Shown: positions 33,683 to 42,637 of the stretch, piece by piece
Numbering within the stretch: the first letter of the stretch is position 1
Layout: every line of letters begins with the position of its first letter
Assembly (NCBI RefSeq): GCF_008923185.1
Contig: NZ_WBMT01000032.1
Coordinates: 1-64,000 of the forward strand
DNA: 64,000 bases
Source: Actinomadura rudentiformis
Lineage (GTDB): Bacteria; Actinomycetota; Actinomycetes; Streptosporangiales; Streptosporangiaceae
Direction of reading: 5' to 3'
Notes under the pieces: generated by a model
Databases searched by the model: none
The model's input: only the letters and a program-made list of their open reading frames with translations
What the model was told of the DNA's origin: nothing
Translations under genes and position numbers: made by a program

Positions 33683-34948
33683 ATGGCCCACCCCATGACC
33701 CGTTTCACCGCCACCGCACTGATTGCTTCCACCGGTGTCACGCTGGCAGGCGGCGCCGTTGCCGCCGCCTCGGATTCCACCTCGGATCCCGCCGGCGGCA
33801 AGCCTGCCGCGACCGCGCCTGCCAGAGGCGAGCTCGTCTCCGCCGAACACCTCCGCGGCATGACGGCCCAAGGTGCGCGCACGTGGCTGGCCAGCGACGG
33901 ATTCGACGCCAAGGCCGTCCGCTATGGAGTGGACGCGTACAGGTTGGTCTACCGCACCGTTGACACCCGTAACCGGATGACGACCGCCAGCGGCCTTGTC
34001 GTGCTGCCCCGCAATGACGCCCGGAGACTGCGGACCGTCTCGTACGGCCACGGCACCACGAGCTACAAGGACGATGCGCCCTCCGTGGCGCCGGATGTCT
34101 GGGGCTCCGCGCCCGGCGTGACCTTCGCAGCCGCCGGATTCGCCGCTGTCGTGCCCGACTATCTCGGCCTCGGGCTCGGACCGGGCGTGCACCCGTGGAA
34201 GGACGTGCCGTCCGAGACGACCGCCTCGCTGGACATGTTGCGCGCGGCCAAGCAGTTCGTGCCGCGTACGGGCCGGACGCTGGAACGCCAGGTGTTCACC
34301 ACCGGGTTCTCCCAGGGAGCCTCGGCTGCCCTGGGGCTCGCGCGGGCGCTGCAGGAGGGCCAGGATCCCTGGTTCCGTGTGCGAGCGGTCGCTCCGATCG
34401 CGGGCGGGTACGACTTCAAGGGCGCCCAGATCCCGGCCATGCTCCGCGGCGAACTGCACCCGAAGCTGTCGGTCGCGTACAGCTCGTACCTCCTCACTTC
34501 CTGGAACCGCCTGCACGGCCTCTACAAGAAGCCCACCGAGGTCTTCCAGGAGCCGTACGCGAGCAAGGTCGAGAAGTACTTCGACGGCACCACGCCAGGG
34601 CAGGAGATGCTCCAGGGCCTGCCCGACACGATCGACGAGCTGCTCACGCCGCGCGGGTTCGAGCTGCTGCGCAAGCCGGGCGGCTCGTTCGCCCGGGCGC
34701 TGGATGTGGACGGCGAGGTGTGCAAGGCCTGGACGCCGCGCGTCCCGATGCGGCTCTACAAGGTGAGCAAGGACGAGCAGGCGTCGACGCTCAACACCGA
34801 CCACTGCCGGATCTCACTGAGCGCCCGCGGCGTGAACGTGCCGGTCGTGGACCTCGGCGACCACACCTACGGGGACTTCCGGCACCTGGGCGCCAACGTG
34901 GCGGGCACCGCCCGCGTCGTCCGCTGGTTCAGCGGGCTTTCGAAGTAG
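33683..34948 (+). CDS. Secreted alpha/beta-hydrolase (lipase-like)
   Basis: The 421-aa protein has a Sec signal (to about residue 28) and a short Ser/Pro linker. The alpha/beta-hydrolase nucleophile motif GFSQGASAALGLARAL is near residue 215, and a candidate His is in LGDHTYGDF near the end. Before the elbow sit RTVSYGHGTTSYKDDAPS and FAAVVPDYLGLGLGPGVHP, typical of the secretory lipase family. The substrate is probably an ester. ATG 33683 follows a duplicated ribosome-site sequence. Confidence 0.85.
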   Translation: MAHPMTRFTATALIASTGVTLAGGAVAAASDSTSDPAGGKPAATAPARGELVSAEHLRGMTAQGARTWLASDGFDAKAVRYGVDAYRLVYRTVDTRNRMTTASGLVVLPRNDARRLRTVSYGHGTTSYKDDAPSVAPDVWGSAPGVTFAAAGFAAVVPDYLGLGLGPGVHPWKDVPSETTASLDMLRAAKQFVPRTGRTLERQVFTTGFSQGASAALGLARALQEGQDPWFRVRAVAPIAGGYDFKGAQIPAMLRGELHPKLSVAYSSYLLTSWNRLHGLYKKPTEVFQEPYASKVEKYFDGTTPGQEMLQGLPDTIDELLTPRGFELLRKPGGSFARALDVDGEVCKAWTPRVPMRLYKVSKDEQASTLNTDHCRISLSARGVNVPVVDLGDHTYGDFRHLGANVAGTARVVRWFSGLSK

Positions 34949-34976
34949 AACCTGCGCAGGCCCTGGTCCGGCCGTG

Positions 34977-35756
34977 TCAGCGGGCTTCCGGAGCAGGCCC
35001 TTCGGCGTCCGGCACCCCGTCGAAGCGGATGGCCTTCAGACGGTCGGCGGCGGCACGGTCCAGTATCGTGACGCCGTCGGCCGGCGGGACGTTGCCGCTG
35101 CGGGCGCGTTCCATCAGCGGCCGCCAGCGGCGGACGTGCCGCGCGAAGACCGAGGTCGTGACGACGCGGCCCCGGGCGACCTGACCTTGGCGCGCGGTGC
35201 GCGCGTCCACGTCGAGCAGGATCAGGTGCACCTCGCCGCCGCGCCGCCGCGCCATCCAGGCGAAGCCGCGCAGGATGTGCGGCCAGGTGCCGCGCGTGTG
35301 AGCGACGACGGCGTGGCCCTGGGACATCGCCCGGGCGATCCGCCAGACATGGTTGGCCTGCACGAGGGGGACACGGGCCCGGTGCGGCAGGGGACCCAGG
35401 AAGCGAGCCCACCAGCTACGGGACTGCCGTGAGTCGATCACCCGGGTGCCGCCGGAGATCACCGGCAGGGTCTCGTCGCCCCGCAGGCCGTACAGCCGGT
35501 CGAGCAGGGTGCTCTTCCCCGCGCCGGGCAGCCCGGCGACGAGCACCAGCGATCCGGCCGGATAGTGCAACTCTGTGACCTGCGCGGATGTGGCCCTTTC
35601 GTTGAGTTCGCGGATTGTCTCTCCTGGTCTCGGCCCCCGAGGGTCGGCGGTGGTGAGAAAACGAACACCCGGCGCCGGTGGTTCCGGCGGGGAATGCGCC
35701 ACCGTATCGGAGATCACCGACACGGACGTCCCAACATGCGGAAAACTCCCTTTCAT
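34977..35756 (-). CDS. P-loop ATP/GTP-binding protein (kinase-like)
   Basis: The 259-aa protein has a clear Walker A (LVAGLPGAGKSTLLDRL) near residue 75. A lid-like Arg segment (ARTARQGQVARGRVV) lies near residue 190, giving the look of a small nucleotide-dependent kinase or zeta-toxin/chloramphenicol-phosphotransferase-like fold. The first 60 residues are proline-rich and poorly conserved in appearance. It is divergent from the MFS transporter with a 19-base gap to the preferred start there. Substrate unknown. Confidence 0.75.
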   Translation of the reverse strand: MKGSFPHVGTSVSVISDTVAHSPPEPPAPGVRFLTTADPRGPRPGETIRELNERATSAQVTELHYPAGSLVLVAGLPGAGKSTLLDRLYGLRGDETLPVISGGTRVIDSRQSRSWWARFLGPLPHRARVPLVQANHVWRIARAMSQGHAVVAHTRGTWPHILRGFAWMARRRGGEVHLILLDVDARTARQGQVARGRVVTTSVFARHVRRWRPLMERARSGNVPPADGVTILDRAAADRLKAIRFDGVPDAEGPAPEAR

Positions 35757-35775
35757 GGTCACTGACGAGGAGGGT

Positions 35776-36990
35776 ATGGGTGCGCTGCGCCTGATCCGCT
35801 CCGTACCGCCGTTCCGCCGGCTCTGGACCGCCCGGTCGATCTCCTTCCTCGGCGACTCGCTCAGCCTCGTGGCCCTGATGGTGTACGTGGCCGACACCAC
35901 AGGCCAGGCGCTCGCGGTCGCGCTCCTGCTGCTCGTCGGCGACTTCGCGCCCGCCCTGCTCGGCCCGCTGACCGGCGTGATCGCCGACCGGTTCGAGCTG
36001 CGGCGGGTCATGATCGTCTCTGAGCTGGCGCAGGCCGCCCTGATCGCGGTGATCGCGCTCGGCATCACCGTGTTCCCGCTGCCGCTGATCCTCGCCCTGG
36101 TCGCGCTCCGGTCGATCGCCGGGCATATCTTCCAGCCCGCGTCGCGCGCCGTCGTGCCCGCCCTCGTCCGCGACCGTGATCTTGAGGGGGCGAACGCGGC
36201 GATCGGCTTCGGCACGAACGGCGGCGAGGCGCTCGGGCCCCTGCTCGCCGCCCTGCTGCTGCCCCTGCTCGACGTACGCGGCGTCCTGCTGATCGACGCG
36301 GCGAGCTTCCTTCTCTCCGCCGCCCTCCTGGCGTTCCTGCCCGCCGCCCGGCCATCCGCCCCGGACGAGCCCACCACGATCCTGAACGACGCGATCACCG
36401 GGCTCCGGCACATCGTGGCCACTCCGCTGCTGCGCGCCATCGGCCTCGGCTTCATCGCCGTGGTGGCCTGCAACGGGATCGACGACGTCGCGCTGGTCTT
36501 CCTGACCAAGGACACCCTCCACGGCGGCGACTCGGCCGTCGGCCTCCTGCTGGCCGCCGTCGGGCTCGGCCTCTTCGCGGGCTACGCCCTGCTCGCCCGC
36601 CCTCGCCTGGCCCTCCCCGTACTCCTCCTGGCGGGCTTCGCGATCAGCAGCGCGGGCAACCTCCTCACCGGCTTCGCCTGGGCGGTGGGCGCAGCCTTCG
36701 CCGTCCAGGCCACCCGCGGCATCGGCCTTGCCGCGATGGACGTCGCCACCAACACCCTCATCCAGCGCAACGTCCCCGCCCCACTGCTCGGCCGTATCTT
36801 CGGCTCCCTCTACGGCGCCGTCGGCGTCGCCGCCGCGCTCTCCTATCTGGGTGGCGGCCTGCTGCTCGACCTCACCAGCCCGCGCACCGCCTTCATCGCC
36901 GCCGGAACGGGCGGTCTCCTGGTCACCCTCGCCACCGCCGTCGCCCTGCGCAGGGCCGATGGCCGAATAGGCTCAGAGCCGATCACGTGA
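35776..36990 (+). CDS. MFS transporter
   Basis: The 404-aa protein has about 12 membrane helices. The MFS fold is shown by the LTGVIADRFELRRVMIVSELAQ loop (motif A-like) after helix 2 and symmetrical second-half helices. The C-terminal region reads LLGRIFGSLYGAVGVAAAL. It resembles drug/metabolite exporters of the MFS-type MdtG/EntS class; no substrate can be named. ATG 35776 is chosen after GAGGAGGG, although the spacing is short; ATG 35755 overlaps the divergent gene. Confidence 0.9.
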   Translation: MGALRLIRSVPPFRRLWTARSISFLGDSLSLVALMVYVADTTGQALAVALLLLVGDFAPALLGPLTGVIADRFELRRVMIVSELAQAALIAVIALGITVFPLPLILALVALRSIAGHIFQPASRAVVPALVRDRDLEGANAAIGFGTNGGEALGPLLAALLLPLLDVRGVLLIDAASFLLSAALLAFLPAARPSAPDEPTTILNDAITGLRHIVATPLLRAIGLGFIAVVACNGIDDVALVFLTKDTLHGGDSAVGLLLAAVGLGLFAGYALLARPRLALPVLLLAGFAISSAGNLLTGFAWAVGAAFAVQATRGIGLAAMDVATNTLIQRNVPAPLLGRIFGSLYGAVGVAAALSYLGGGLLLDLTSPRTAFIAAGTGGLLVTLATAVALRRADGRIGSEPIT

Positions 36991-36999
36991 GGAGGGCGG

Positions 37000-38028
37000 A
37001 TGCAGGCCGTGATGTACGAGGCGTTCGGTGCGCCTCTCGAAGTCCGCGAGGCACCGGACCCCGTGGCCCCGCCGGGCGGGGTGGTGATCGGTGTCGAGGC
37101 GACCGGCCTGTGCCGCAGCGACTGGCACGGGTGGCAGGGCCATGACGCGGACATCCAGGTCTTCCCGCACGTGCCCGGGCACGAGCTCGCAGGGACCGTG
37201 GCCGAGATCGGGCCGGGCGTCACCGGGTGGAAGCCCGGCGCCCGGGTGACGGTGCCGTTCGTGTGCGCGTGCGGGCGCTGCCGGCCGTGCCTGAACGGCG
37301 ACCAGCAGATCTGCGAGAACCAGACCCAGCCGGGCTTCACCCACTGGGGTTCGTTCGCGGACTACGTCGTGATCGAGAATGCCGACGTCAACCTCGTCGG
37401 GATGCCGGACGAGATGGAGTTCACGACGGCGGCCGGCCTGGGATGCCGGTTCGCCACCGCGTTCCGCGCGGTCATCGCCCAGGGGCGCGTCGCGCCGGGG
37501 GAATGGGTCGCCGTCCACGGATGCGGAGGCCTCGGCCTGTCGGCGGTGATGATCGCGACGGCCATCGGCGCCCGGGTCGTCGCGGTGGACATCTCGGCGG
37601 CCGCGCTGGAGCTGGCCGCCCGTTTTGGCGCCGCCGCCACCGTCGACGCCTCCGCAGCGGACGCGGCCACGGCGGTGCGGGACATCAGCGGGGGCGGCGT
37701 CCAGGTCTCGTTGGACGCCCTGGGCAGCCCGGCGACCGCACGCGCGTCGGTCGCCGGTCTCCGGCGCCGCGGCCGGCACGTCCAAGTAGGACTGCTCCCA
37801 CCGGCCGCCGGGCAAGCCGACCTCCCCATGGACCTGGTCATCGCCCATGAGTTGGAGATCCTGGGCAGCCACGGAATGGCCGCCCACGCCTACGGCCCGA
37901 TGATGGAGATGGTGCGCGCGGGCACGCTCCGCCCCGACCTCCTGGTGAGCCGCACGATCGGCCTGAGTGAGGCCCCCGCCGCCCTCACCTCGATGAACAC
38001 CCCGGGCGTCACGATGATCGTCCCCTGA
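37000..38028 (+). CDS. Zinc-dependent alcohol dehydrogenase
   Basis: The 342-aa MDR dehydrogenase has the catalytic zinc site GLCRSDWHGW and VPGHELAGTVAE. A structural zinc loop is CACGRCRPCLNGDQQIC, and the nucleotide-binding motif is VHGCGGLGLSAVMIA. ATG 37000 follows GAGGAGGG. It sits right behind the MFS transporter (nine bases), so both may be one unit that exports and processes a small molecule; that is inference. Confidence 0.9.
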   Translation: MQAVMYEAFGAPLEVREAPDPVAPPGGVVIGVEATGLCRSDWHGWQGHDADIQVFPHVPGHELAGTVAEIGPGVTGWKPGARVTVPFVCACGRCRPCLNGDQQICENQTQPGFTHWGSFADYVVIENADVNLVGMPDEMEFTTAAGLGCRFATAFRAVIAQGRVAPGEWVAVHGCGGLGLSAVMIATAIGARVVAVDISAAALELAARFGAAATVDASAADAATAVRDISGGGVQVSLDALGSPATARASVAGLRRRGRHVQVGLLPPAAGQADLPMDLVIAHELEILGSHGMAAHAYGPMMEMVRAGTLRPDLLVSRTIGLSEAPAALTSMNTPGVTMIVP

Positions 38029-38036
38029 GACACGCC

Positions 38037-38636
38037 TCAGTCCGGGGCGCTTCCTCGCAGGATGTACGCGATCACGTCGTCCAGTCCGTGCTCGGTCGCC
38101 TCCGGTGGCAACATCCCGCTCGTCGCCAGGTCGGCGTAGCCGTGCAGGGTGGTGAAGACCGGCAGGCCGATGCGTTCCACCGGCCCCTCGCGCACCTCGC
38201 CGCGGCGCTGGCCCTCGGCGATCAGCTCGACGGTCTGCGCGGACCATCGCTGGACGGAGGCGCTCAGCGCCTCCGACGCCTCCGGGTCGTGCTTGACCGA
38301 GTACATCAGGTCCAGCAGGGCGGCGTTGGCCGTGGCGAATCCCACATAGGCGCGGACCATGGCGTCCAGCCGTTCGGCGAACGACTCACCGATCCCCTCC
38401 TGGGAGGCCGCCATGATCTCGCCGAGCCGCTCGAAGCCGGCCAGGGCCAGCGCGTCCAGCAGGGCCTGCTTGTCCTTGAAATGACGGCTCGGCGCGGCAT
38501 GGCTGACCCCCAGGTCACGGGCGAGCTCGCGCAGCGACAGGGCGGTCGGCCCCTTTTCCCTGAGCGTCTCCTCGGCGCGGGTCAGCAGCGCGGCGCGCAG
38601 GTCTCCGTGGTGGTAGGGGCGAGGGCGGGTCGGCAT
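38037..38636 (-). CDS. TetR-family repressor of the divergent SDR gene
   Basis: The 199-aa protein has a TetR helix-turn-helix (LSLRELARDLGVSHAAPSRH, FKDKQALLDALALAG). The ligand domain has the TetR_C_33-like layout (ALLDLMYSVKHDPEASEAL). It ends in AYILRGSAPD. It is divergent from the SDR gene, with palindromic sites in between, which supports direct control of that gene and of itself. Confidence 0.9.
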   Translation of the reverse strand: MPTRPRPYHHGDLRAALLTRAEETLREKGPTALSLRELARDLGVSHAAPSRHFKDKQALLDALALAGFERLGEIMAASQEGIGESFAERLDAMVRAYVGFATANAALLDLMYSVKHDPEASEALSASVQRWSAQTVELIAEGQRRGEVREGPVERIGLPVFTTLHGYADLATSGMLPPEATEHGLDDVIAYILRGSAPD

Positions 38637-38660
38637 GGGCGCCAGTGTACCGGGATGTGA

Positions 38661-38698
38661 TCAACGTCAACATTGTTGTCATTGACATCATTGTTGTC
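38661..38698 (+). promoter_or_regulatory. Overlapping palindromic operators between tetR and SDR gene
   Basis: CAACATTGTTG (38668-38678) is an odd palindrome centred on T38673, and TGTCATTGACA (38677-38687) overlaps it. CATTGTTGTC also recurs directly at 38671-38680 and 38689-38698, 18 bases apart. This AT-rich island in GC-rich DNA is the likely TetR binding site. Confidence 0.7.
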
Positions 38699-38716
38699 GA
38701 TGCCTACATTGGAGTC

Positions 38717-39634
38717 ATGGCTCAGTCATCCAGCAAGTGGAACACCACCGACATCCCCGACCAGTCAGGCCGCACCGCGGTCGTCACCGGCGCCAACAGC
38801 GGGCTCGGCATCGCCACCGTCGAGGCGCTGGCGGGCGCGGGCGCCCATGTGGTGCTCGCCGTACGGGATCTCAAGCGCGGCGAGGCGGCCGCGGCGACCG
38901 TGCGGGGGAGCGTGGAGGTGCGCCGGCTCGACCTGGCCGACCTCGCGTCCGTACGCGAGTTCGCCGCCGGGTGGCAAGGCGATCTGGATCTGCTCATCAA
39001 CAACGCCGGTGTCATGAACGTCCCCGAGGCCCGCACCAGGGACGGCTTCGAGATGCAGTTCGGCACCAATCACCTGGGGCACTTCGCCTTGACCAACCTG
39101 CTGCTGCCCCACATCACCGACCGCGTGGTCACCGTGTCGTCCGGCGCCCACCGGATGCCGGGCAGTCCGCGCATCCACTTCGACAATCTCGACCTGGCCG
39201 GTGAGTACACGCCCATCAAGGCCTACAGCCAGTCCAAGCTGGCCAATCTGCTGTTCACGCTGGAGCTCCAGCGGCGCCTCGCCGAAGCGGGCTCGCCCGT
39301 ACGCGCCACGGCCGCGCACCCGGGCTGGGCCGCCACCAACCTCCAGGGGCATGACGTCAACGCCATCCGGCGGGTCCTCATGCGGGTCGGCAACAGGTTC
39401 ATCGCCCAGGACAACCGGGCGGGGGCCCTCCCCACCGTTTATGCCGCCGTTCAGGACCTGCCCGGCGCCAGCTATGTCGGCCCTGACGGCTTGGGTGAGG
39501 TGCGCGGCGCCCCGACCCTCGTCGCCCGCTCGGCGGCGGCGAGCGACCCGGCGTCCGCCCGGCGCCTGTGGACCGTGTCCGAGGAACTGACCGGAGTCAC
39601 CTTCCCCAAGCTGGCTGCGGTGACCGGCGCCTGA
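38717..39634 (+). CDS. Short-chain dehydrogenase/reductase
   Basis: The 305-aa SDR has the cofactor loop TGANSGLGIATVEAL and LLINNAGVMNVPEA. The active-site Ser is in VTVSSGAHRM, and Tyr-Lys lies in YSQSKLANLLF. It belongs to the retinol-dehydrogenase/WW-domain oxidoreductase-like group. The substrate is unknown. ATG 38717 lies just after the operator region. TetR control suggests induction by a specific small molecule. Confidence 0.9.
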   Translation: MAQSSSKWNTTDIPDQSGRTAVVTGANSGLGIATVEALAGAGAHVVLAVRDLKRGEAAAATVRGSVEVRRLDLADLASVREFAAGWQGDLDLLINNAGVMNVPEARTRDGFEMQFGTNHLGHFALTNLLLPHITDRVVTVSSGAHRMPGSPRIHFDNLDLAGEYTPIKAYSQSKLANLLFTLELQRRLAEAGSPVRATAAHPGWAATNLQGHDVNAIRRVLMRVGNRFIAQDNRAGALPTVYAAVQDLPGASYVGPDGLGEVRGAPTLVARSAAASDPASARRLWTVSEELTGVTFPKLAAVTGA

Positions 39635-39686
39635 GGGGCCGGCCCTGGCCTGGCCCCGTGCTCGCCGAACGCACCGCCTTGGGCCG

Positions 39687-40304
39687 CTAGGGGGTCTTGT
39701 CGCCCGGCGTGTCCGGGGGGTCGAGGGTTGCGGTGATGATCAGCTCGGCCAGGGTTGAGGCGAACCGTTCCGGGGTGACGTCGGCGGGGGAGCGGCCGAA
39801 GAACGTCCTGGCCAGGTGATAGCCGGTGATCGCAGAGATGACGACGGCCAGGAGGGCGCGCGGGTCGCCGTGGGCGGGATGGTCGTGCAGGTCCCGGGTG
39901 AGGTGGTCGGCCTCCTCGGTGATGCCCTGGTCGAGCAGGGATCGGCCGATCTTCGCCTCCAGATCGGGGAACCTGCCGTGCTCGCGGGCCAGCAGGGTGA
40001 TCAGCGGCTTGATCCGCTCCATGTAGTCCAGTTGCTCGGTGATGCGGCGGGTGAGGGCCTGCGGCGGGTCGTCGACGGGGCCGCGTTCGAACGTCTCGCG
40101 GTGCCGCTGCGCACGTTCCAGCTCGCGTTCGTAGACCTCGCGCACCGCCTCCTCCTTGGAGCGGAAATGGCGATAGAAACTGCCGCTGCCGGGAGAGAGG
40201 CCGGCGAGCTCCTCGATGTCCGTGACCGTGGTGCCGCCGAAACCGCGTTCCTGGACCAGCGCCAGGGTCGCGTCGAGGATGCGCTCGCGCGTAGGGGATG
40301 CCAC
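39687..40304 (-). CDS. TetR-family repressor of the divergent GH5 gene
   Basis: The 205-aa TetR protein has an HTH (RILDATLALVQERGFGGTTVT, DIEELAGLSPGSGSFYRHF) and a long ligand domain. The start GTG 40304 is preferred; an ATG at 40346 would run through the operator palindrome. Two matching palindromes lie between this gene and the GH5 gene, so self-regulation and control of the secreted enzyme are expected. Confidence 0.85.
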   Translation of the reverse strand: MASPTRERILDATLALVQERGFGGTTVTDIEELAGLSPGSGSFYRHFRSKEEAVREVYERELERAQRHRETFERGPVDDPPQALTRRITEQLDYMERIKPLITLLAREHGRFPDLEAKIGRSLLDQGITEEADHLTRDLHDHPAHGDPRALLAVVISAITGYHLARTFFGRSPADVTPERFASTLAELIITATLDPPDTPGDKTP

Positions 40305-40328
40305 CTGAGAAACGTAGCCATTGCCAGT

Positions 40329-40344
40329 GCAAGAAGGTTCTTGC
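40329..40344. promoter_or_regulatory. TetR operator palindrome 1
   Basis: GCAAGAAGGTTCTTGC is a palindrome of two 7-bp arms around GG. It lies 25 bases upstream of the tetR start. Confidence 0.8.
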
Positions 40345-40365
40345 ATACTGAAGCCCCCCTGTGGT

Positions 40366-40381
40366 GCAAGAAGATTCTTGC
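40366..40381. promoter_or_regulatory. TetR operator palindrome 2
   Basis: GCAAGAAGATTCTTGC repeats the first palindrome with one changed centre base, 37 bases downstream. It sits 25 bases before the GH5 start and overlaps where its promoter should be. Confidence 0.8.
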
Positions 40382-40405
40382 GTTCTGGAAGAGAGACCCA
40401 CCCCC

Positions 40406-42262
40406 ATGACAGGACTCTCTGGCCGGTTCCTCCGGACCGCCGCGGCGGCCTCGCTCGTCGCGGCCGCTCTCGTCGCCGCCCCCGCTCGCGCGGACGTCAC
40501 CGTCTCCCCCAAACAACAGGCCTGGGTGCTCCGCGACGCCCAGGGCCGGGAGGTGACGCTGCGGGGCTTCAACGTCTCGGGGAGCACCAAGCTCTACGAG
40601 AACAGCCTGCTGCCGTTCCGCAGCACCGCCGACGCCGTCAAGTCCGCCCAGGCGATGCGCGACCTGACCGGCGCCAACGTGGTGCGGTTCCTCATCAGCT
40701 GGGAGGGAGTCCAGCCCGCACCCGACCGCATCGACTACGCCTACCTCGACAAGGCCATCGCCCAGATCAAGGTCTTCACCGACCGCGGCATCAACGTGCT
40801 GCTGGACTACCACCAGGACCTCTACTCGGCCCACCTGTTCAACAAGGGGAGCTGGTACACGGGGGACGGCGCCCCCAAATGGGTGATCCAGGCCGGCGGT
40901 TACCCCAAGGAGTCCTGCGGGATCTGCATCCTGTGGGGCCAGAACATGCAGACGAACGGCGCGGTGCGCCAGGCCATGTACGACTTCTGGCGTGACCGCG
41001 TCCTGACGACCTCGGCCGGGCCCGTCGGCGTCCAGAGCGCCTACCTGCAGCAGGCCGAGGCGATGATGACGTACGTCAAGCAGAAGCTTCCCCCGGAGTC
41101 GTTCAACGCCGTCATCGGCATGGACCCGTTGAACGAGCCGTTCGACGGAGGGCTCGACGGCAAGAAGGGCGTCGACTGGGAGAAGACCCACCTGATGCCC
41201 TTCTACCAGCGCTTCCGGTCCGCCATGGACCGGGCAGGCTGGACGTCCAAGCCCGCGTACGTCGAACCCCTCGTCTTCTGGAACACCGCGTTCTTCGAAG
41301 AGGGCGGCATGACGACGGTCGGGCCGCTCGGCAGCCGGATGGTGTTCAACACGCACTACTACGACGGCGCGCGCATCACGCTCGACCCTTCGCCGGCCAC
41401 CGACGGCACCTACGCCGAGTCCATGAACGAGATCCGGCAGCGGGCCGCCTCCCTGAGGACGGCTCCGTTCGTCTCGGAGTTCGGGCACAAGCTGTCGGGC
41501 GGCGGCAGTGACCGCACGCCGTGGATGATCCGCTCCATGTACCAGTCGATGGACGCCGGCGTGGCCGGCAAGAACTGGTGGAGCACGCCCGCGTCGAGCG
41601 GCGACGTGCTCTCCTCGACCCAGTGGCACTGGGACATCTACAGCGGACGCCACCACGAGCTGATGAACGGCAACCCCGACAAGGTGCAGACCGAAGGCGA
41701 CGCCTGGAACGACGAGGACCACTCCGTCGTCGCCACCGATGACGCGGGCGCCGTCAAACTCCGTCTCGACCAGCGCGTCCTCGACCGTCTCTACCCGGCG
41801 GCCGTCAGCGGCGACTCCATGGCCTTCGCCTACGAGGACCTGGCCCGCTCCGGCTACGGCGGAACGGGACGCGAGCAGCCGTGGCTGATCGCCCCGTCCT
41901 CGATGCCCGACCTCTCCGCCCTGGTGCAGAACCGGCAGTACGGCGTGCTCGTCTGGCGGAGCGGATCGTCTGGAGCCCCCACCGAACTGCACCTCCCGCA
42001 GTCCTTCACCCCAGCCGCCACCACGGTCGTCAGCGACCTGGCCACCGTGACGGGCCTGCCCGGCTCCGGACCCGTCACGGCCGCGCCCGAGCCCGGCTCC
42101 ACGACGGCGAAGCGGCTGCGGCTCACCGCCCCGCCGTCCTCCGGCGTCCACGTCGCACTGATCGTCAACACCGGCACCGGGACGCCGCCCACCTCGGCCC
42201 AGCTCACCGCGGCCCGCGCCCAGCTCAGCGCCTGGCTGACCCAGAAGTTCCCCGCCTCCTGA
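40406..42262 (+). CDS. Secreted glycoside hydrolase family 5 (endoglycosylceramidase-like)
   Basis: The 618-aa protein has a Sec signal ending near PARA (residue 28). A GH5 TIM barrel follows, with acid/base Glu in GMDPLNEPFDG and nucleophile Glu in APFVSEFGHK. Several strands match endoglycoceramidase-type GH5 (VTLRGFNVSGSTKLYENSL, DYHQDLYSAHLFNKGSWYTG). A C-terminal beta-domain covers about residues 455-618. It may cleave glycosphingolipid or related glycosides. ATG 40406 follows GAAGAGAG. Operators upstream indicate TetR control. Confidence 0.85.
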   Translation: MTGLSGRFLRTAAAASLVAAALVAAPARADVTVSPKQQAWVLRDAQGREVTLRGFNVSGSTKLYENSLLPFRSTADAVKSAQAMRDLTGANVVRFLISWEGVQPAPDRIDYAYLDKAIAQIKVFTDRGINVLLDYHQDLYSAHLFNKGSWYTGDGAPKWVIQAGGYPKESCGICILWGQNMQTNGAVRQAMYDFWRDRVLTTSAGPVGVQSAYLQQAEAMMTYVKQKLPPESFNAVIGMDPLNEPFDGGLDGKKGVDWEKTHLMPFYQRFRSAMDRAGWTSKPAYVEPLVFWNTAFFEEGGMTTVGPLGSRMVFNTHYYDGARITLDPSPATDGTYAESMNEIRQRAASLRTAPFVSEFGHKLSGGGSDRTPWMIRSMYQSMDAGVAGKNWWSTPASSGDVLSSTQWHWDIYSGRHHELMNGNPDKVQTEGDAWNDEDHSVVATDDAGAVKLRLDQRVLDRLYPAAVSGDSMAFAYEDLARSGYGGTGREQPWLIAPSSMPDLSALVQNRQYGVLVWRSGSSGAPTELHLPQSFTPAATTVVSDLATVTGLPGSGPVTAAPEPGSTTAKRLRLTAPPSSGVHVALIVNTGTGTPPTSAQLTAARAQLSAWLTQKFPAS

Positions 42263-42637
42263 CGGGAAGTCCGCAGCTCTTTCGCCACCAGGCGCACCGC
42301 GCCTGGTGGCGACCACATATGTGGCACCGCGTAATTCTTTGCGAACGAATTGTTTATACCGGCCGACTCTTTCTGTGAGCGAATTACCACGGTCAGCGAG
42401 CGTCCGGACGGTGAACCGCACTATGCAGAAATTGCTTAATCTGCCCGTGTGTGTTTGTCGGCGAGCAAAGTTCCCGACCCCGTATGGTCCTATGATCGCC
42501 GACTACTCAGTTGGGTGAGTGTGGGCGGGACGGAATTTGACGCTGGAGACGTGTCCGGAAGTGGTGCGGTAGTCGATCATCGCTAGCGGATCTCGGGATC
42601 CGATCCGGTTCCCGCCCCCCGCTGCGAAGGGATCCTG
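42263..42637 (+). other. Intergenic region with terminator and no supported gene
   Basis: After the hairpin at 42282-42312 the DNA becomes AT-richer and carries ATACCGGCC- and TTGTTTATACC-like motifs that could be promoter parts. No ORF here has a domain signal. Confidence 0.6.
42282..42312 (+). terminator. Terminator hairpin after GH5 gene
   Basis: A perfect 14-bp stem (42282-42295 with 42299-42312) closes a three-base ACC loop, 20 bases after the stop. There is no T-run. Confidence 0.8.
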
